NCBI GenBank assembly: GCA_030157785.1
Contig: JAOAUC010000079.1
Coordinates: 1 to 64,000, forward strand
From: Zoogloea oleivorans
GTDB lineage: Bacteria; Pseudomonadota; Gammaproteobacteria; Burkholderiales; Rhodocyclaceae
Length of the DNA stretch: 64,000 nucleotides
Direction: 5' to 3'
In this document: positions 56,240 to 64,000 of the stretch, in pieces
Layout of the letters: each line of letters starts with the position of its first letter
Numbering within the stretch: position 1 is the first letter of the stretch
Position numbers and translations under genes: made by a program
Notes under the pieces: model-generated
Told to the model about the DNA's origin: nothing
The model's database searches: none
Seen by the model: the letters and a program-made list of their open reading frames with translations, nothing else

Positions 56240-57658
56240 ATGGCCATCACAAAATTCTTCAATGAAATGACTGCGGACGACGGGAGTGTCCGTGCGCATT
56301 ACGCGGCCTACGCTGCGTGGCTGAGCGATACTCCGGCAGATCGCATTGCGCGCAAGCGCGCGGAAGCCGATTCGCTCTTCCATCGTTTCGGGATCACCTT
56401 TGCGGTTTACGGCGAAGAGTCGGGCACCGAGCGCCTGATCCCCTTCGACATCATCCCGCGCATCATTCCCGCCAAGGAGTGGTCGGACCTCGAGGCCGGC
56501 CTGCGCCAGCGCGTCAAGGCCCTCAACTCCTTCATCCACGACATCTACCACGACCAGGAAATCCTCAAGGCCGGGCACATCCCCGCCGAGCAGGTGCTCA
56601 ACAATGCGCAGTACCGGCCGGAGATGCAGGGTGTCAATGTCCCCTGCGACATCTATGCCCACATTGCCGGCGTGGACGTGGTGCGCGCCGGGGCTGGCGA
56701 GTTTTATGTGCTGGAAGACAACCTGCGGGTGCCGTCGGGCGTCTCCTACATGCTGGAAGACCGCCGCATGATGATGCGTCTCTTCCCGGAACTCTTTGCC
56801 CGCCACCGCGTGGCGCCGGTCGAGCACTACCCTGACATGCTGCTGCACACCCTGCGCAGCGTTGCTCCGGTGGGCGTGACTGACCCGACCGTGGTCGTGA
56901 TGACCCCGGGAGCCTACAACAGCGCCTACTTCGAGCATGCCTTCCTGGCCCAGCAGATGGGTGTCGAGCTGGTCGAAGGGCAGGATCTGTTCGTTCGCGA
57001 AGACCAGGTCTTCATGCGCACGACCCAGGGGCCGCGCCGGGTTGACGTGATCTACCGCCGCGTTGATGACGACTTCCTCGACCCGCAGGCCTTCCGCAAG
57101 GACTCCATGATCGGCGTGCCGGGGCTGCTCAACGCCTACCGGGCCGGACGGGTGACCCTGTCAAACGCCATCGGTACAGGTGTTGCCGATGACAAGTCGA
57201 TCTACCCGTACGTGCCGGAGATGATCCGCTTCTACCTGGGCGAGGAGCCGATCCTCAACAACGTGCCCACCTACATGTGCCGCAAACCGGAAGACCTGGC
57301 CTACACGCTGGCCCACCTGTCGGAGCTGGTCGTGAAGGAAGTGCACGGCGCCGGTGGCTACGGCATGCTGGTCGGGCCGGCTTCTACCAAGGAAGAGATC
57401 GCAACCTTCCGCAAGTACCTGGTTGCCAACCCTGAAAAATACATCGCCCAGCCCACGCTGGCCCTTTCGAATTGTCCGACCTTTGTCGAAAGCGGCGTTG
57501 CGCCGCGCCACCTGGACTTGCGCCCCTTCGTGCTTTCGGGCACCGAAGTGCAGATGGTGCCGGGCGGATTGACCCGCGTGGCCCTTCGCGACGGATCGCT
57601 GGTGGTGAACTCGTCGCAAGGCGGCGGCACCAAAGACACATGGGTACTGGAGGCCTGA
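56240..57658 (+). CDS. circularly permuted ATP-grasp protein (type 2)
   Basis: A 472-residue cytosolic protein matching the CP_ATPgrasp family (DUF404/DUF407): FGITFAVYGEESGTERLIPFDIIPRII, GAGEFYVLEDNLRVPSGVSYMLEDRR and DDKSIYPYVPEMIRFYLGEEPIL, then ERPTYMC-like and VKEVHGAGGYGML, which holds the glycine-rich ATP loop. ATP-grasp enzymes ligate carboxylates to amines. It is coupled to an alpha-E protein gene one base downstream; a transglutaminase-like relative is at 42.1 kb. The start at 56240 follows AGGCGAG; an upstream open frame is not conserved. Confidence 0.9.
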   Translation: MAITKFFNEMTADDGSVRAHYAAYAAWLSDTPADRIARKRAEADSLFHRFGITFAVYGEESGTERLIPFDIIPRIIPAKEWSDLEAGLRQRVKALNSFIHDIYHDQEILKAGHIPAEQVLNNAQYRPEMQGVNVPCDIYAHIAGVDVVRAGAGEFYVLEDNLRVPSGVSYMLEDRRMMMRLFPELFARHRVAPVEHYPDMLLHTLRSVAPVGVTDPTVVVMTPGAYNSAYFEHAFLAQQMGVELVEGQDLFVREDQVFMRTTQGPRRVDVIYRRVDDDFLDPQAFRKDSMIGVPGLLNAYRAGRVTLSNAIGTGVADDKSIYPYVPEMIRFYLGEEPILNNVPTYMCRKPEDLAYTLAHLSELVVKEVHGAGGYGMLVGPASTKEEIATFRKYLVANPEKYIAQPTLALSNCPTFVESGVAPRHLDLRPFVLSGTEVQMVPGGLTRVALRDGSLVVNSSQGGGTKDTWVLEA

Positions 57659-57659
57659 C

Positions 57660-58613
57660 ATGCTGAGTCGCACTGCTGACCATCTTTTCTGGATGGCGCG
57701 CTACATGGAGCGCGCCGAGAACACCGCGCGCATTCTTGATGTCACCTATCGCCTGTCGCTGCTCCCGCAGAGCGAAGCCGAGGTGCAGACCATGTGGGGC
57801 GGCATGCTGAAGATCATGGAACTGGAAGATGCCTTCCACGTTCGCCATGAAGCCATTACCCCCGAGGCCGTGCTCGCTTTCATGATCTTCGACCGGGAGA
57901 ACCCGGGCAGCATCTACCGCTGCCTGCGCGCCACCCGCGAGAACGCCCATGCCGTTCGTGGCACGCTGACTTCCGAGTTGTGGGAAACCTCCAATGAAAC
58001 CTGGCTGAAGATGCGTGACTTCACGCTGGCCAAGATGATGGAGAGCGGCCCGGGCGCCTTCTTTGAATGGGTCAAGTATCGTTCGCACCTGTCGCGCGGC
58101 GTAACCATCGGCACCATGCTGCAGGACGAATCCCTGCGCTTCATCCGCCTCGGGACCTTCCTGGAGCGTGCCGACAACACCGCGCGCATCCTCGAGGTGA
58201 AATACCTCAATCTGCTGCCCGGTTCGGAAGACGACGTTCACACTGCTGATTACTATCAGTGGAGTGCACTGCTCCATTCGGTGTCGGCCTTCGAAGTTTA
58301 TCGCCGTGTGTACCGCGACCAGATAACGCCACTGCGCGTCGCCGAGCTCCTCGTCCTGCGCGCCGACATGCCGCGCTCCCTGGCGCGCAGCATGAAAGAG
58401 GTCTATTCCAACCTGAGCCGTCTCTCCAACGTGCGCTCGGCAGAAACCGAGCGCCTGGCCGGCGAACTCGAATCGCACCTGCACTTCGGACGCATCGAGA
58501 GTATTTTCGAAGGCGGCTTCCGCCAGTACCTGGAAAACTTCCGCGATCGCATTTTCGATTTGGGTTGCCGGATCTCGGATGACTTCCTGATACCGACTAC
58601 AGCGGAAAGTTAA
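57660..58613 (+). CDS. alpha-E domain protein
   Basis: A 317-residue all-helical protein matching the alpha-E (DUF403) family: [28 protein letters not shown] at the start and a repeat of this [12 protein letters not shown] motif near residue 175. It begins one base after the ATP-grasp stop, so the two are translated together. Families ATP-grasp, alpha-E and transglutaminase form a predicted peptide-modifying or ligating system whose products are unknown. The end of the gene is 48 bp before the tRNA-Pro. Confidence 0.92.
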   Translation: MLSRTADHLFWMARYMERAENTARILDVTYRLSLLPQSEAEVQTMWGGMLKIMELEDAFHVRHEAITPEAVLAFMIFDRENPGSIYRCLRATRENAHAVRGTLTSELWETSNETWLKMRDFTLAKMMESGPGAFFEWVKYRSHLSRGVTIGTMLQDESLRFIRLGTFLERADNTARILEVKYLNLLPGSEDDVHTADYYQWSALLHSVSAFEVYRRVYRDQITPLRVAELLVLRADMPRSLARSMKEVYSNLSRLSNVRSAETERLAGELESHLHFGRIESIFEGGFRQYLENFRDRIFDLGCRISDDFLIPTTAES

Positions 58614-58621
58614 AGTAGGGC

Positions 58622-58650
58622 TTGGCAAAAGCCCGGTAGGTGTCTATAAT
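58622..58650 (+). promoter_or_regulatory. sigma-70 promoter of tRNA-Pro
   Basis: TTGGCA (58622-58627) and TATAAT (58645-58650) are separated by 17 bp. Transcription would start near 58657, five bases before the tRNA. Confidence 0.85.
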
Positions 58651-58660
58651 GCGCAGCTTG

Positions 58661-58738
<78 letters not shown>

Positions 58739-58746
58739 AAAGAAAC

Positions 58747-58787
58747 AAGCACTTAGGCCACTCTTAGGAGTGGCCTAAGTGCTTTTT
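58747..58787 (+). terminator. Rho-independent terminator of tRNA-Pro
   Basis: A 17-bp perfect stem (58747-58763 with 58768-58784, four-base loop) followed by a T-run. Confidence 0.92.
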
Positions 58788-59083
58788 AGCTTCTGGTGTT
58801 CAGATTTCCCCCCACAGTTCCCCCCACAGAATCAAAAGCTGGACTTGTGCCGTCTTGGCTTGCTCCGTCGTCTTTGGTTCCTATCTGTGCAGCCCGTTGG
58901 AGTCTGGGGCGCTCCTTGTGGATACAGCTTGCTAGAGAATTGCTTGGGAGCGACCAAGAGACGGCCAAACCGAACTTATCCTACTTCTCTACCAAGAAGT
59001 AGGTGGGCATCATTAGGCGGGCAGCGCAGACGTTTCCCGACCCGACAGTCGGGACGATGATGTCTAGGGGCTCCCACGCTTCA
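58788..59083. other. gene-poor spacer between tRNA-Pro and the radC-like gene
   Basis: No gene is recognised. Two hairpins are present: CCTACTTCT/AGAAGTAGG (58980-59003) and TCCCGAC/GTCGGGA (59035-59054); the second may end the radC transcript but has no T-run. A direct repeat TTCCCCCCACAG occurs twice near 58806-58829. No integrase frame and no second copy of the tRNA 3' end is seen. Confidence 0.5.
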
Positions 59084-59692
59084 TCACAGCAACCCCCGCT
59101 CACCAAACGACACCGGCGATGCATTCCCGCCGACCACGATATGGTCGATGGTCCGCACATCTACCAGATTGAGCGCCTGACGCAGCGCATTGGTCAGATG
59201 AATGTCCGCCTGGCTGGGTTCCGGCACACCAGACGGATGGTTATGCGCGAAGATCACCGCCGCCGCGTTATGGCTGAGGGCCAGCTTCACCACCTCCCGG
59301 GGATAGACCGAAGTCTGCGTCAGCGTCCCCCGGAAGAGCTCCACATCGGCAAGTAGCCGATGCTGGACATCCATCAGCAGAACCATGAACACCTCGTGGG
59401 GCCGCTCCGCAAGCCGCAGGCGCAGGAAGTCACGCACCGTGTCCGGACTGGAGAGCACTTCGCCGTCCTGCATCTCTTCGCTGAGCGCACGGGCCAACAA
59501 CTCCTTGGCGGCATCCAGAATGCGCTCGGATCGATCGTCGGCCCCCGTCTCCCGGATCGTCAGCGGCCGGCTGCGCAGATTGAACAGATCCGCCAGGGAT
59601 TTTCCCGCCAGAGACGCGGCTGTGGCCTCACCCAACAGCAAACCAAGCAAGGTCGCGTTGGGCAGGGAACGGATGGGCATCGTGTTGGACAT
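59084..59692 (-). CDS. radC: RadC-type JAB protein of mobile elements
   Basis: A 202-residue protein of the RadC/YeeS family. The JAMM metal motif is complete: His150 and His152 in FAHNHPSG and Asp163 in PSQAD. The N-terminal helix-hairpin-helix of chromosomal RadC is reduced, as in mobile-element versions. The function of RadC proteins is unclear; early repair claims were withdrawn. AAGGAG lies before the ATG at 59692. It is the last gene of a minus-strand series typical of conjugative or integrative elements. Confidence 0.92.
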   Translation of the reverse strand: MSNTMPIRSLPNATLLGLLLGEATAASLAGKSLADLFNLRSRPLTIRETGADDRSERILDAAKELLARALSEEMQDGEVLSSPDTVRDFLRLRLAERPHEVFMVLLMDVQHRLLADVELFRGTLTQTSVYPREVVKLALSHNAAAVIFAHNHPSGVPEPSQADIHLTNALRQALNLVDVRTIDHIVVGGNASPVSFGERGLL

Positions 59693-59740
59693 GTTTGGTA
59701 CTCCTTGACGTCACCAGCAGACAGAACCGCCAGCAACAAA

Positions 59741-59780
59741 AACAAAAAAGGAAACCCCGACTGCCTAATGGCAGCCGGGG
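59741..59780 (-). terminator. Rho-independent terminator of the RDF-like gene
   Basis: CCCCGACTGCC (59755-59765) pairs with GGCAGCCGGGG (59770-59780) with one mismatch, followed on the minus strand by TTTCCTTTTTT. Confidence 0.85.
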
Positions 59781-59854
59781 TCAGGGGTATCGATAAGCTA
59801 AAGCGGCGCCAAGAAGATGGATTCGTCGCGTGGCGCCGTGGGAAGTGCTTGAAC

Positions 59855-60796
59855 CTAAGCCGGCAGGGCAGGGGGCGCCGACTTGGCGAGTGCCGCCCGT
59901 TGCCGCGCATCGCCAAGCCGGGCATCCAGCCGATCAGCCAGCGGCTTGCGAGCGCGCTCCGCCTGGCTTGCGCCCGCTGAGCGCTCATCCTCCCGCCCCG
60001 TCTCCGGGTAAAACTCGTCAATCACGGATGCCGCGTCCTCCTCCAGCTCCTCGAAGGCCCCGTTGGCAAACCCCACCCGCGCCGCCAGATCCAGCGCCGC
60101 CTGATCAAAACCGGCATCCCGCCGTCGCTGCCGTTCAGCGCGTGCCTCCGCCAGCGCTTCGGCCAGCGTCATGCCCGTGCGTACTGTCAGATCCACATAG
60201 TAAATAGGCGCACGATGGGACTGCGTCGTGGACTTCCCCCGGAGCCGAAGGTCCAGCGGCAGGCAGGACAGCATTCCCCCAGACAAGGCGAAGTAGTACG
60301 TCAGCCGTGCCGCCAACGTCCGGATACTGTTAAAGCCCGTCGTCCGAAACACGAAGCTGCCCAGCTCATCCTCGTCCCCGACCCGCACAGTGAGCCGCCC
60401 GTAAGGCTTGCAGACCCCCTGGCCAAAGTCGCAGCCATGCGGCGTCGGGCAGGGCAGGCCCTGAATGCCCGCCGAAGTCACCCGCTTGCACGTCTCCCCG
60501 TTGCCCACACACACCGGCCGTCCCGAGCTCCGGTCGAACAAGGTGTAGTTCGCCCGCAGGTTCAGATCCACCTCGTCGAACAGCAGCCGCACCGGAATGG
60601 CCCGCAGCTTCGCCCCGGGTGTCTTTCGCAGGGACTCATCGAGCGGATGGTGGATCCACCCGTCCCGCGCCTGTACCTGGCTGGTCAGCGTGAACTCGTC
60701 ATCCTTTTCCGGGAGACGCTTGCCGGCCTTCTCCACCACCTTGCCGATGGCGATCCGGCCAATCACCGGCGGGGTCAGCGCCAAACCTTTGATCAT
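59855..60796 (-). CDS. recombination-directionality-factor-like zinc protein
   Basis: A 313-residue protein of the family annotated as hydrolase or metal-binding protein / recombination directionality factor-like. The middle part (about 95-135) has a cysteine cluster, VCVGNGETC, LPCPTPHGCDFGQGVC, that should bind zinc; LGSFVFRTTGFNSIRTLAARL follows and is the most conserved block. The C-terminus is Ala/Arg/Glu-rich and likely disordered. It is found beside DUF932, YqaJ and RadC genes on mobile elements. AAAGGA precedes the ATG. Control of element excision is a proposal from the family name, not a demonstration. Confidence 0.78.
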   Translation of the reverse strand: MIKGLALTPPVIGRIAIGKVVEKAGKRLPEKDDEFTLTSQVQARDGWIHHPLDESLRKTPGAKLRAIPVRLLFDEVDLNLRANYTLFDRSSGRPVCVGNGETCKRVTSAGIQGLPCPTPHGCDFGQGVCKPYGRLTVRVGDEDELGSFVFRTTGFNSIRTLAARLTYYFALSGGMLSCLPLDLRLRGKSTTQSHRAPIYYVDLTVRTGMTLAEALAEARAERQRRRDAGFDQAALDLAARVGFANGAFEELEEDAASVIDEFYPETGREDERSAGASQAERARKPLADRLDARLGDARQRAALAKSAPPALPA

Positions 60797-60838
60797 GATT
60801 CTTCCTTTCTGAATGAGGCGGTTTCCGCCTTGCCTGCA

Positions 60839-60872
60839 CTGAGGCCATGCCCTGTTGGGGGCATGGCCTCAG
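60839..60872. terminator. perfect hairpin between the YqaJ and RDF-like genes
   Basis: A 14-bp perfect stem (60839-60852 with 60859-60872, six-base loop) lies 8 bp past the YqaJ stop. No T-run follows on either strand, so it may protect or punctuate the transcript rather than end it. Confidence 0.7.
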
Positions 60873-60880
60873 GCGGTGCA

Positions 60881-61882
60881 TCACGTATTGACCAGGAAAC
60901 GGCGCGAGCCCGGCTTGGGCAGGGTGTAGCGCACCAGTAGCTCCGGGTAATCCTTCTTGAGCGCCGAGATATCCAGCGTGGTGCTGTCCTTGCTGCGTTT
61001 CCAGCTCACCTCACCCGTCTCGAAGATCACCCGGGTCGCGTCCCCCATCCGCTCCTGGATGCGCTGCCGAAGCCTCGCCTCCACGTCGCCGTGATCGACC
61101 AGGGTCTGCCGCACCGCTACCAGGTCCGAGAACAGCGCCGACATCACGCTGTCCTCCGCAAAGTTCAGGATGTGACCCGCGTCTCTGGGGTACAGGCAGC
61201 GCAGCGCCTGATCCGCCGAGTCCGACCCATCGGCCGGTGGCGGCTGATCCGTCTCCACGAAGGCCCAGAACTGCGCCTCCAGCTCCATCAACTGCGCAAT
61301 CAAGCCGTCGTCACGCGCGATGCGATGAATCTGCAACTCCTGACCCCCCAGCAGCACCGCCACATCCGCCGCCTGCTTGCCGGTCACCGCCAGCTGATGC
61401 ATCACCTGCAATTGCACGTACTCCGGGACGCCTTCCTTCCACAGGCGTGCCCCATTGATCCCGGCCGTTTTGCATTCCAGAATCTGCACGTCCGGCGCCC
61501 CGATGACCTCCCGGTCAATGTTCGCCAGCATCCACGGGTAGGTCGGGTGTTGCAGTACCGCATTGATGCGCCGCACCTTGTGGCCCGCGCGTCGCGTGTA
61601 GTGGGCCGCCACGATCGGCTCCAGCAGCGTGCCCCAGTACATCGGGCTGCTCTCATCGTTCGGGTCGGTCTTGGGCAGCTCCGCATCCCGGCCAGTCTTT
61701 TCTAGCCAGAGTTCAAGCTGGGACTTGTAGGGATTGAGCCCGACTGCGGCCGCCGCATCCGAACTGCCGATGCCGCGTTTGCGGACATCCAGCCATTCTT
61801 CGCGGTCGAGCTTGTTGGTTTTGACGAGCTTGAGCGCGCCCCGCGCTTTGGGCGTGGGCGCGGGGTGGGTGACGGGGTTCAT
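60881..61882 (-). CDS. YqaJ-family viral recombinase exonuclease
   Basis: A 333-residue lambda-exonuclease-like protein. The PD-(D/E)xK signature is complete: GIGSSDAAAAVGLNPY (38-52), Glu88 in WGTLLEPIVAAHY, Asp123 in LANIDRE and the E-x-K pair Glu136/Lys138 in ILECKTAG. Such nucleases resect dsDNA for single-strand annealing recombination in phages and elements. A partner annealing protein (Bet/RecT) is not adjacent; DUF932 is the next gene upstream. AAAGGA precedes the ATG at 61882. Confidence 0.93.
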   Translation of the reverse strand: MNPVTHPAPTPKARGALKLVKTNKLDREEWLDVRKRGIGSSDAAAAVGLNPYKSQLELWLEKTGRDAELPKTDPNDESSPMYWGTLLEPIVAAHYTRRAGHKVRRINAVLQHPTYPWMLANIDREVIGAPDVQILECKTAGINGARLWKEGVPEYVQLQVMHQLAVTGKQAADVAVLLGGQELQIHRIARDDGLIAQLMELEAQFWAFVETDQPPPADGSDSADQALRCLYPRDAGHILNFAEDSVMSALFSDLVAVRQTLVDHGDVEARLRQRIQERMGDATRVIFETGEVSWKRSKDSTTLDISALKKDYPELLVRYTLPKPGSRRFLVNT

Positions 61883-61913
61883 GAGCCATCCTTTCGCGAG
61901 ATGAAATCAACAG

Positions 61914-61951
61914 ACAAAAAAATCCCCGGCCGGCGGGATGCCGGTCGGGGA
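61914..61951 (-). terminator. Rho-independent terminator of the DUF932 gene
   Basis: TCCCCGGCCGGC (61923-61934) pairs with GCCGGTCGGGGA (61940-61951) with one G-T pair, followed on the minus strand by seven T. Confidence 0.9.
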
Positions 61952-62006
61952 GGGGGGTGACGGAGCTGAGGTAGAAGAGAGGAAAGCGCGAAGGGCTAAG
62001 GCGGAA

Positions 62007-62975
62007 TCAGGCAACCAGGACCAGGGCTTCATCGAGCGCACGCTGCTTGAGGACCGCACCCTGACCGAACCAGGCCGAATCCAGCCGGTACTCATCACTG
62101 CGTGCCCGCTTCTCGTGATCGACGTACTCGGTCACTGCACACAGCAGCCCCCAGGCCGTCCCGTTGGCCGCTGCCAACTCCGCTCCCCGGCCATGCCCTT
62201 CATACATGGCCTGCACCTTCTTCAGGGCCCGCTCATTCACCAGACCCCGGCCGGCATCAAGATGCGTGTCGCTGTTGCACAGCACCCGGAGGAAGTAGTT
62301 CATCGCCTCGTGGGTTCTGACCTTCCGCTCGGAGAGGGTCTTCATGCGATACATGAAGCTGTCCCACTGGGAGACCGCCACCCCCAGCTGCTTCTTTACC
62401 GCCTGGGCATCGAAGCTCGTCCGGTGCGGCACCTTGATCGCGGAACTGGCACCGTTTAAGGCCACCGTCAGCGTGTTGTTGCAGACCACCCGGATCGTCG
62501 TCGGGGTTGCTGTCGTCGCCAGGGTGCCGTCGCAGGAGGTGGCAAGCAGCAAATAGCCCTTCACGCAATCGTTGCTCTTCAGGACTGTCTCCTTGCCAGT
62601 GCGCGCCAAGGCCCAGAACTTTTTGCCCTCCTTCATGACCCCGGCGGTTTCCAGCTCATAGCCCGAGATCTCCGTGAGGTCGCGATAGAACTCCAGCACC
62701 TCCCGGGGCTGCACGACCTGGTAGCGCTCACTGACCACCGACAGCGGCTTATGGCTGTCACTGCGAAAGAGCACCTTCTGTTCGGCGAAGGTCTTGATGG
62801 AGCCGAGGGCACCCGCTTTCTCGGCCATGAAGCAGACGGGCGTCTCGAGGATGGACCAGTCCATGCCGGCCTTCTCGGCCCAGACTTCAATCGGCTGCTT
62901 GGGCGGCAACGCGTTGCCCAGCTGATGCCAGGGGACGTCGCCCACGTAGGCCATGTTTTCGATGAGGTGTGCCAT
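62007..62975 (-). CDS. DUF932 (TIGR03299-like) phage/plasmid protein
   Basis: A 322-residue protein of the DUF932 family: PWHQLGNALPP near residue 15, KPLSVVSERYQVVQPREVLEFYRDL (about 75-99), KGYLLLATSCDGTLATTATPTTIRVVCNNTL (about 139-170) and the C-terminal NGTAWGLLCAVTEYVDHEKRAR. It is frequent on conjugative elements and phages beside recombination genes and may itself act in DNA annealing or recombination; no biochemical function is known to me. AAAGGA lies before the ATG at 62975. Confidence 0.9.
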   Translation of the reverse strand: MAHLIENMAYVGDVPWHQLGNALPPKQPIEVWAEKAGMDWSILETPVCFMAEKAGALGSIKTFAEQKVLFRSDSHKPLSVVSERYQVVQPREVLEFYRDLTEISGYELETAGVMKEGKKFWALARTGKETVLKSNDCVKGYLLLATSCDGTLATTATPTTIRVVCNNTLTVALNGASSAIKVPHRTSFDAQAVKKQLGVAVSQWDSFMYRMKTLSERKVRTHEAMNYFLRVLCNSDTHLDAGRGLVNERALKKVQAMYEGHGRGAELAAANGTAWGLLCAVTEYVDHEKRARSDEYRLDSAWFGQGAVLKQRALDEALVLVA

Positions 62976-63131
62976 GAAGAATTCCTTTCAAGAGTTATGG
63001 ACGCGACAAGACCGCTCCGAAGCCGCGAGGTCGGTCAGTCCAAAGAGGGGAGAAAGATTGAGGGGCGGGAAAGCGGTTGAAGGCCGAGCAGACAGACATC
63101 CATCCGGCCAATGACAGCGAGAACGCTTGTC

Positions 63132-63494
63132 TCAGTGGGATGTGGGCCAGTCGCTTGGCAATACGCCACCGGAAGCGCTGAAGGTTTGGCCGCAATCGAG
63201 ACACTGGTGGTTGTCCAGCACACGCTCGTCGATCATCGCACCCAGCCGTGAACCGGCCATTCCGCACGTTGCCGCACCGAACAAAGCGCCAAGCAGTGCG
63301 CCGGAAAGACTACCCAGCACCGCGCCGGTCGGACCGGCGACCATTCCCACTGTACGACCGATAGCCGCTCCGGCCAGCGCATTGGCGGCGCCAGTCGCAG
63401 CGCCGCCGACGGTTCCCAGTGCGCCACCCACCTTCTTGGCTGAGTTTCGCGTGATGACGCGCGGTGACTGGCAATACGGGCATTGAAGGTTCAT
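63132..63494 (-). CDS. zinc-ribbon protein with glycine-zipper membrane segment
   Basis: A 120-residue protein with CPYC (residues 5-8) near the N-terminus and CLDC near the C-terminus, which together can form one zinc ribbon, separated by a long Gly/Ala-rich segment (about 25-90; GGALGTVGGAATGAANALAGAAIG, LGSLSGALLGALFGAATCGM) like glycine-zipper membrane proteins. AGGAG eight bases before the ATG at 63494 decides the start; upstream residues in frame are not conserved. Function unknown. First gene seen of the element series. Confidence 0.8.
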   Translation of the reverse strand: MNLQCPYCQSPRVITRNSAKKVGGALGTVGGAATGAANALAGAAIGRTVGMVAGPTGAVLGSLSGALLGALFGAATCGMAGSRLGAMIDERVLDNHQCLDCGQTFSASGGVLPSDWPTSH

Positions 63495-64000
63495 CTCATG
63501 TACTCCTATAAAACACCATGAAAGATCGAGGCCACATGGGCAGGCGGAACTCGACAGGCCAAGTCTTCCTCCCTCTACGCCCCCGCCGGGCATACCGGCA
63601 TAGCTCAGCCTGGACACGGATCGTCCGGACTGGGGGAGGCGTTGTGCGGAACGGTGGGGGCGATGACGCTCTCCGACAGGGAGGCCGTAGAGGGGAGAGA
63701 CTCAGAATCCAAGAAGCGCACAGGCTCCTCATCTTTCTGATATGTGACTGCCTATTTCTGGAATCCAGTTCCGGTCTCCGGCTGAACTCAAAAACATACA
63801 GACTTAGCCATAAGTAACCAGCGCATATGAGCTGCGCGTGGCGACTTAATGATCCAATATCAATAAGTAGATGTGTGGCACGTACTGCCGCTGGGCATGT
63901 TGATCATCCAGCTACGGTTGGGAAGGGACTTCGCTACCCTGCTGCACTGATCCAGGGCAAGTGACGAAACACCAGGAACATACAAAAAACGCTTGTGGAT
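63495..64000. other. 506-bp stretch without a recognised gene at the window end
   Basis: Short frames on both strands overlap each other and lack homology or ribosome sites. The last 250 bases are distinctly AT-richer than the rest of the window. A promoter for the minus-strand element genes probably lies in 63500-63700. Nothing else can be supported. Confidence 0.4.

Noticed and set aside
58796-59002. Possible integrase remnant directly after tRNA-Pro
   Set aside because: Position invites it, but no frame shows tyrosine-recombinase motifs (R..HxxR..Y) and the sequence is too short; left as unassigned spacer.
63496-63817. Overlapping short frames near the right edge
   Set aside because: Frames on both strands are Arg/Pro/Ser-rich, mutually overlapping and lack ribosome sites; not reported as genes.

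Overview
This window is a high-GC, densely packed stretch of chromosome from a betaproteobacterium. The gene set fits Rhodocyclales (an Azospira, Dechloromonas, Thauera or Azoarcus-like organism): monomeric NADP isocitrate dehydrogenase, a polyhydroxyalkanoate phasin, a PEP-CTERM protein with an exosortase-associated glycosyltransferase, GntP and CstA carboxylate transporters, many c-di-GMP and two-component proteins, and GC-biased codons that leave long antisense shadows. The genus is inferred, not shown.

Layout. 1-2.4 kb: phosphate-ester scavenging (PhoX-like phosphatase cut by the window edge, and a GlpQ-like lipoprotein). 2.4-6.6 kb: storage and short-chain acid metabolism (phasin; a fused CoA-transferase with a GntP permease). 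6.7-9.5 kb: a disturbed patch holding two decayed sigma-54 activator genes, a RES/Xre toxin-antitoxin pair with a readable promoter, a MITE-like inverted repeat and a PEP-CTERM gene. 9.5-13.7 kb: di-haem cytochrome c peroxidase and the DUF2868/DUF3482 membrane protein-GTPase pair. 13.7-27 kb: signalling block (FIST plus PAS/GGDEF/EAL operon, Cache/PAS/GGDEF/EAL protein, sensor kinase with single-domain receiver) around icd. 27-39.4 kb: parC and parE flank a CobW/TPR/small-protein cluster, a Tat metallophosphoesterase, an SDR and the cstA-ybdD transporter operon. 39.4-46.6 kb: porin, pyrF, a transglutaminase-like protease, a divergent LysR/MFS pair and a DUF938 methyltransferase. 46.7-50.6 kb: PEP-CTERM-associated glycosyltransferase and a divergent, probably Fur-controlled ferric-iron ABC permease/ATPase pair. 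50.6-58.6 kb: pseudouridine synthase, a TonB receptor/YfiR/CHASE8-hybrid-kinase operon, and the circularly permuted ATP-grasp/alpha-E pair.

At 58,662 a tRNA-Pro(GGG) with its own promoter and terminator marks a boundary. Everything beyond it, to the window end, is on the minus strand and looks like the cargo of an integrative element: RadC-type JAB protein, a recombination-directionality-factor-like protein, a YqaJ exonuclease, a DUF932 protein and a zinc-ribbon/glycine-zipper protein. Each of the first four has a strong Shine-Dalgarno; hairpins follow several of them. No integrase is visible within the window.

The points most worth following up are the 40-bp iron-responsive divergent promoter that seems to give a leaderless ATPase mRNA whose product carries a four-cysteine cluster, the TonB receptor-YfiR-kinase operon, the DUF2868/DUF3482 pair, the CobW-TPR-unknown operon, and the integrase-less element module beside tRNA-Pro.
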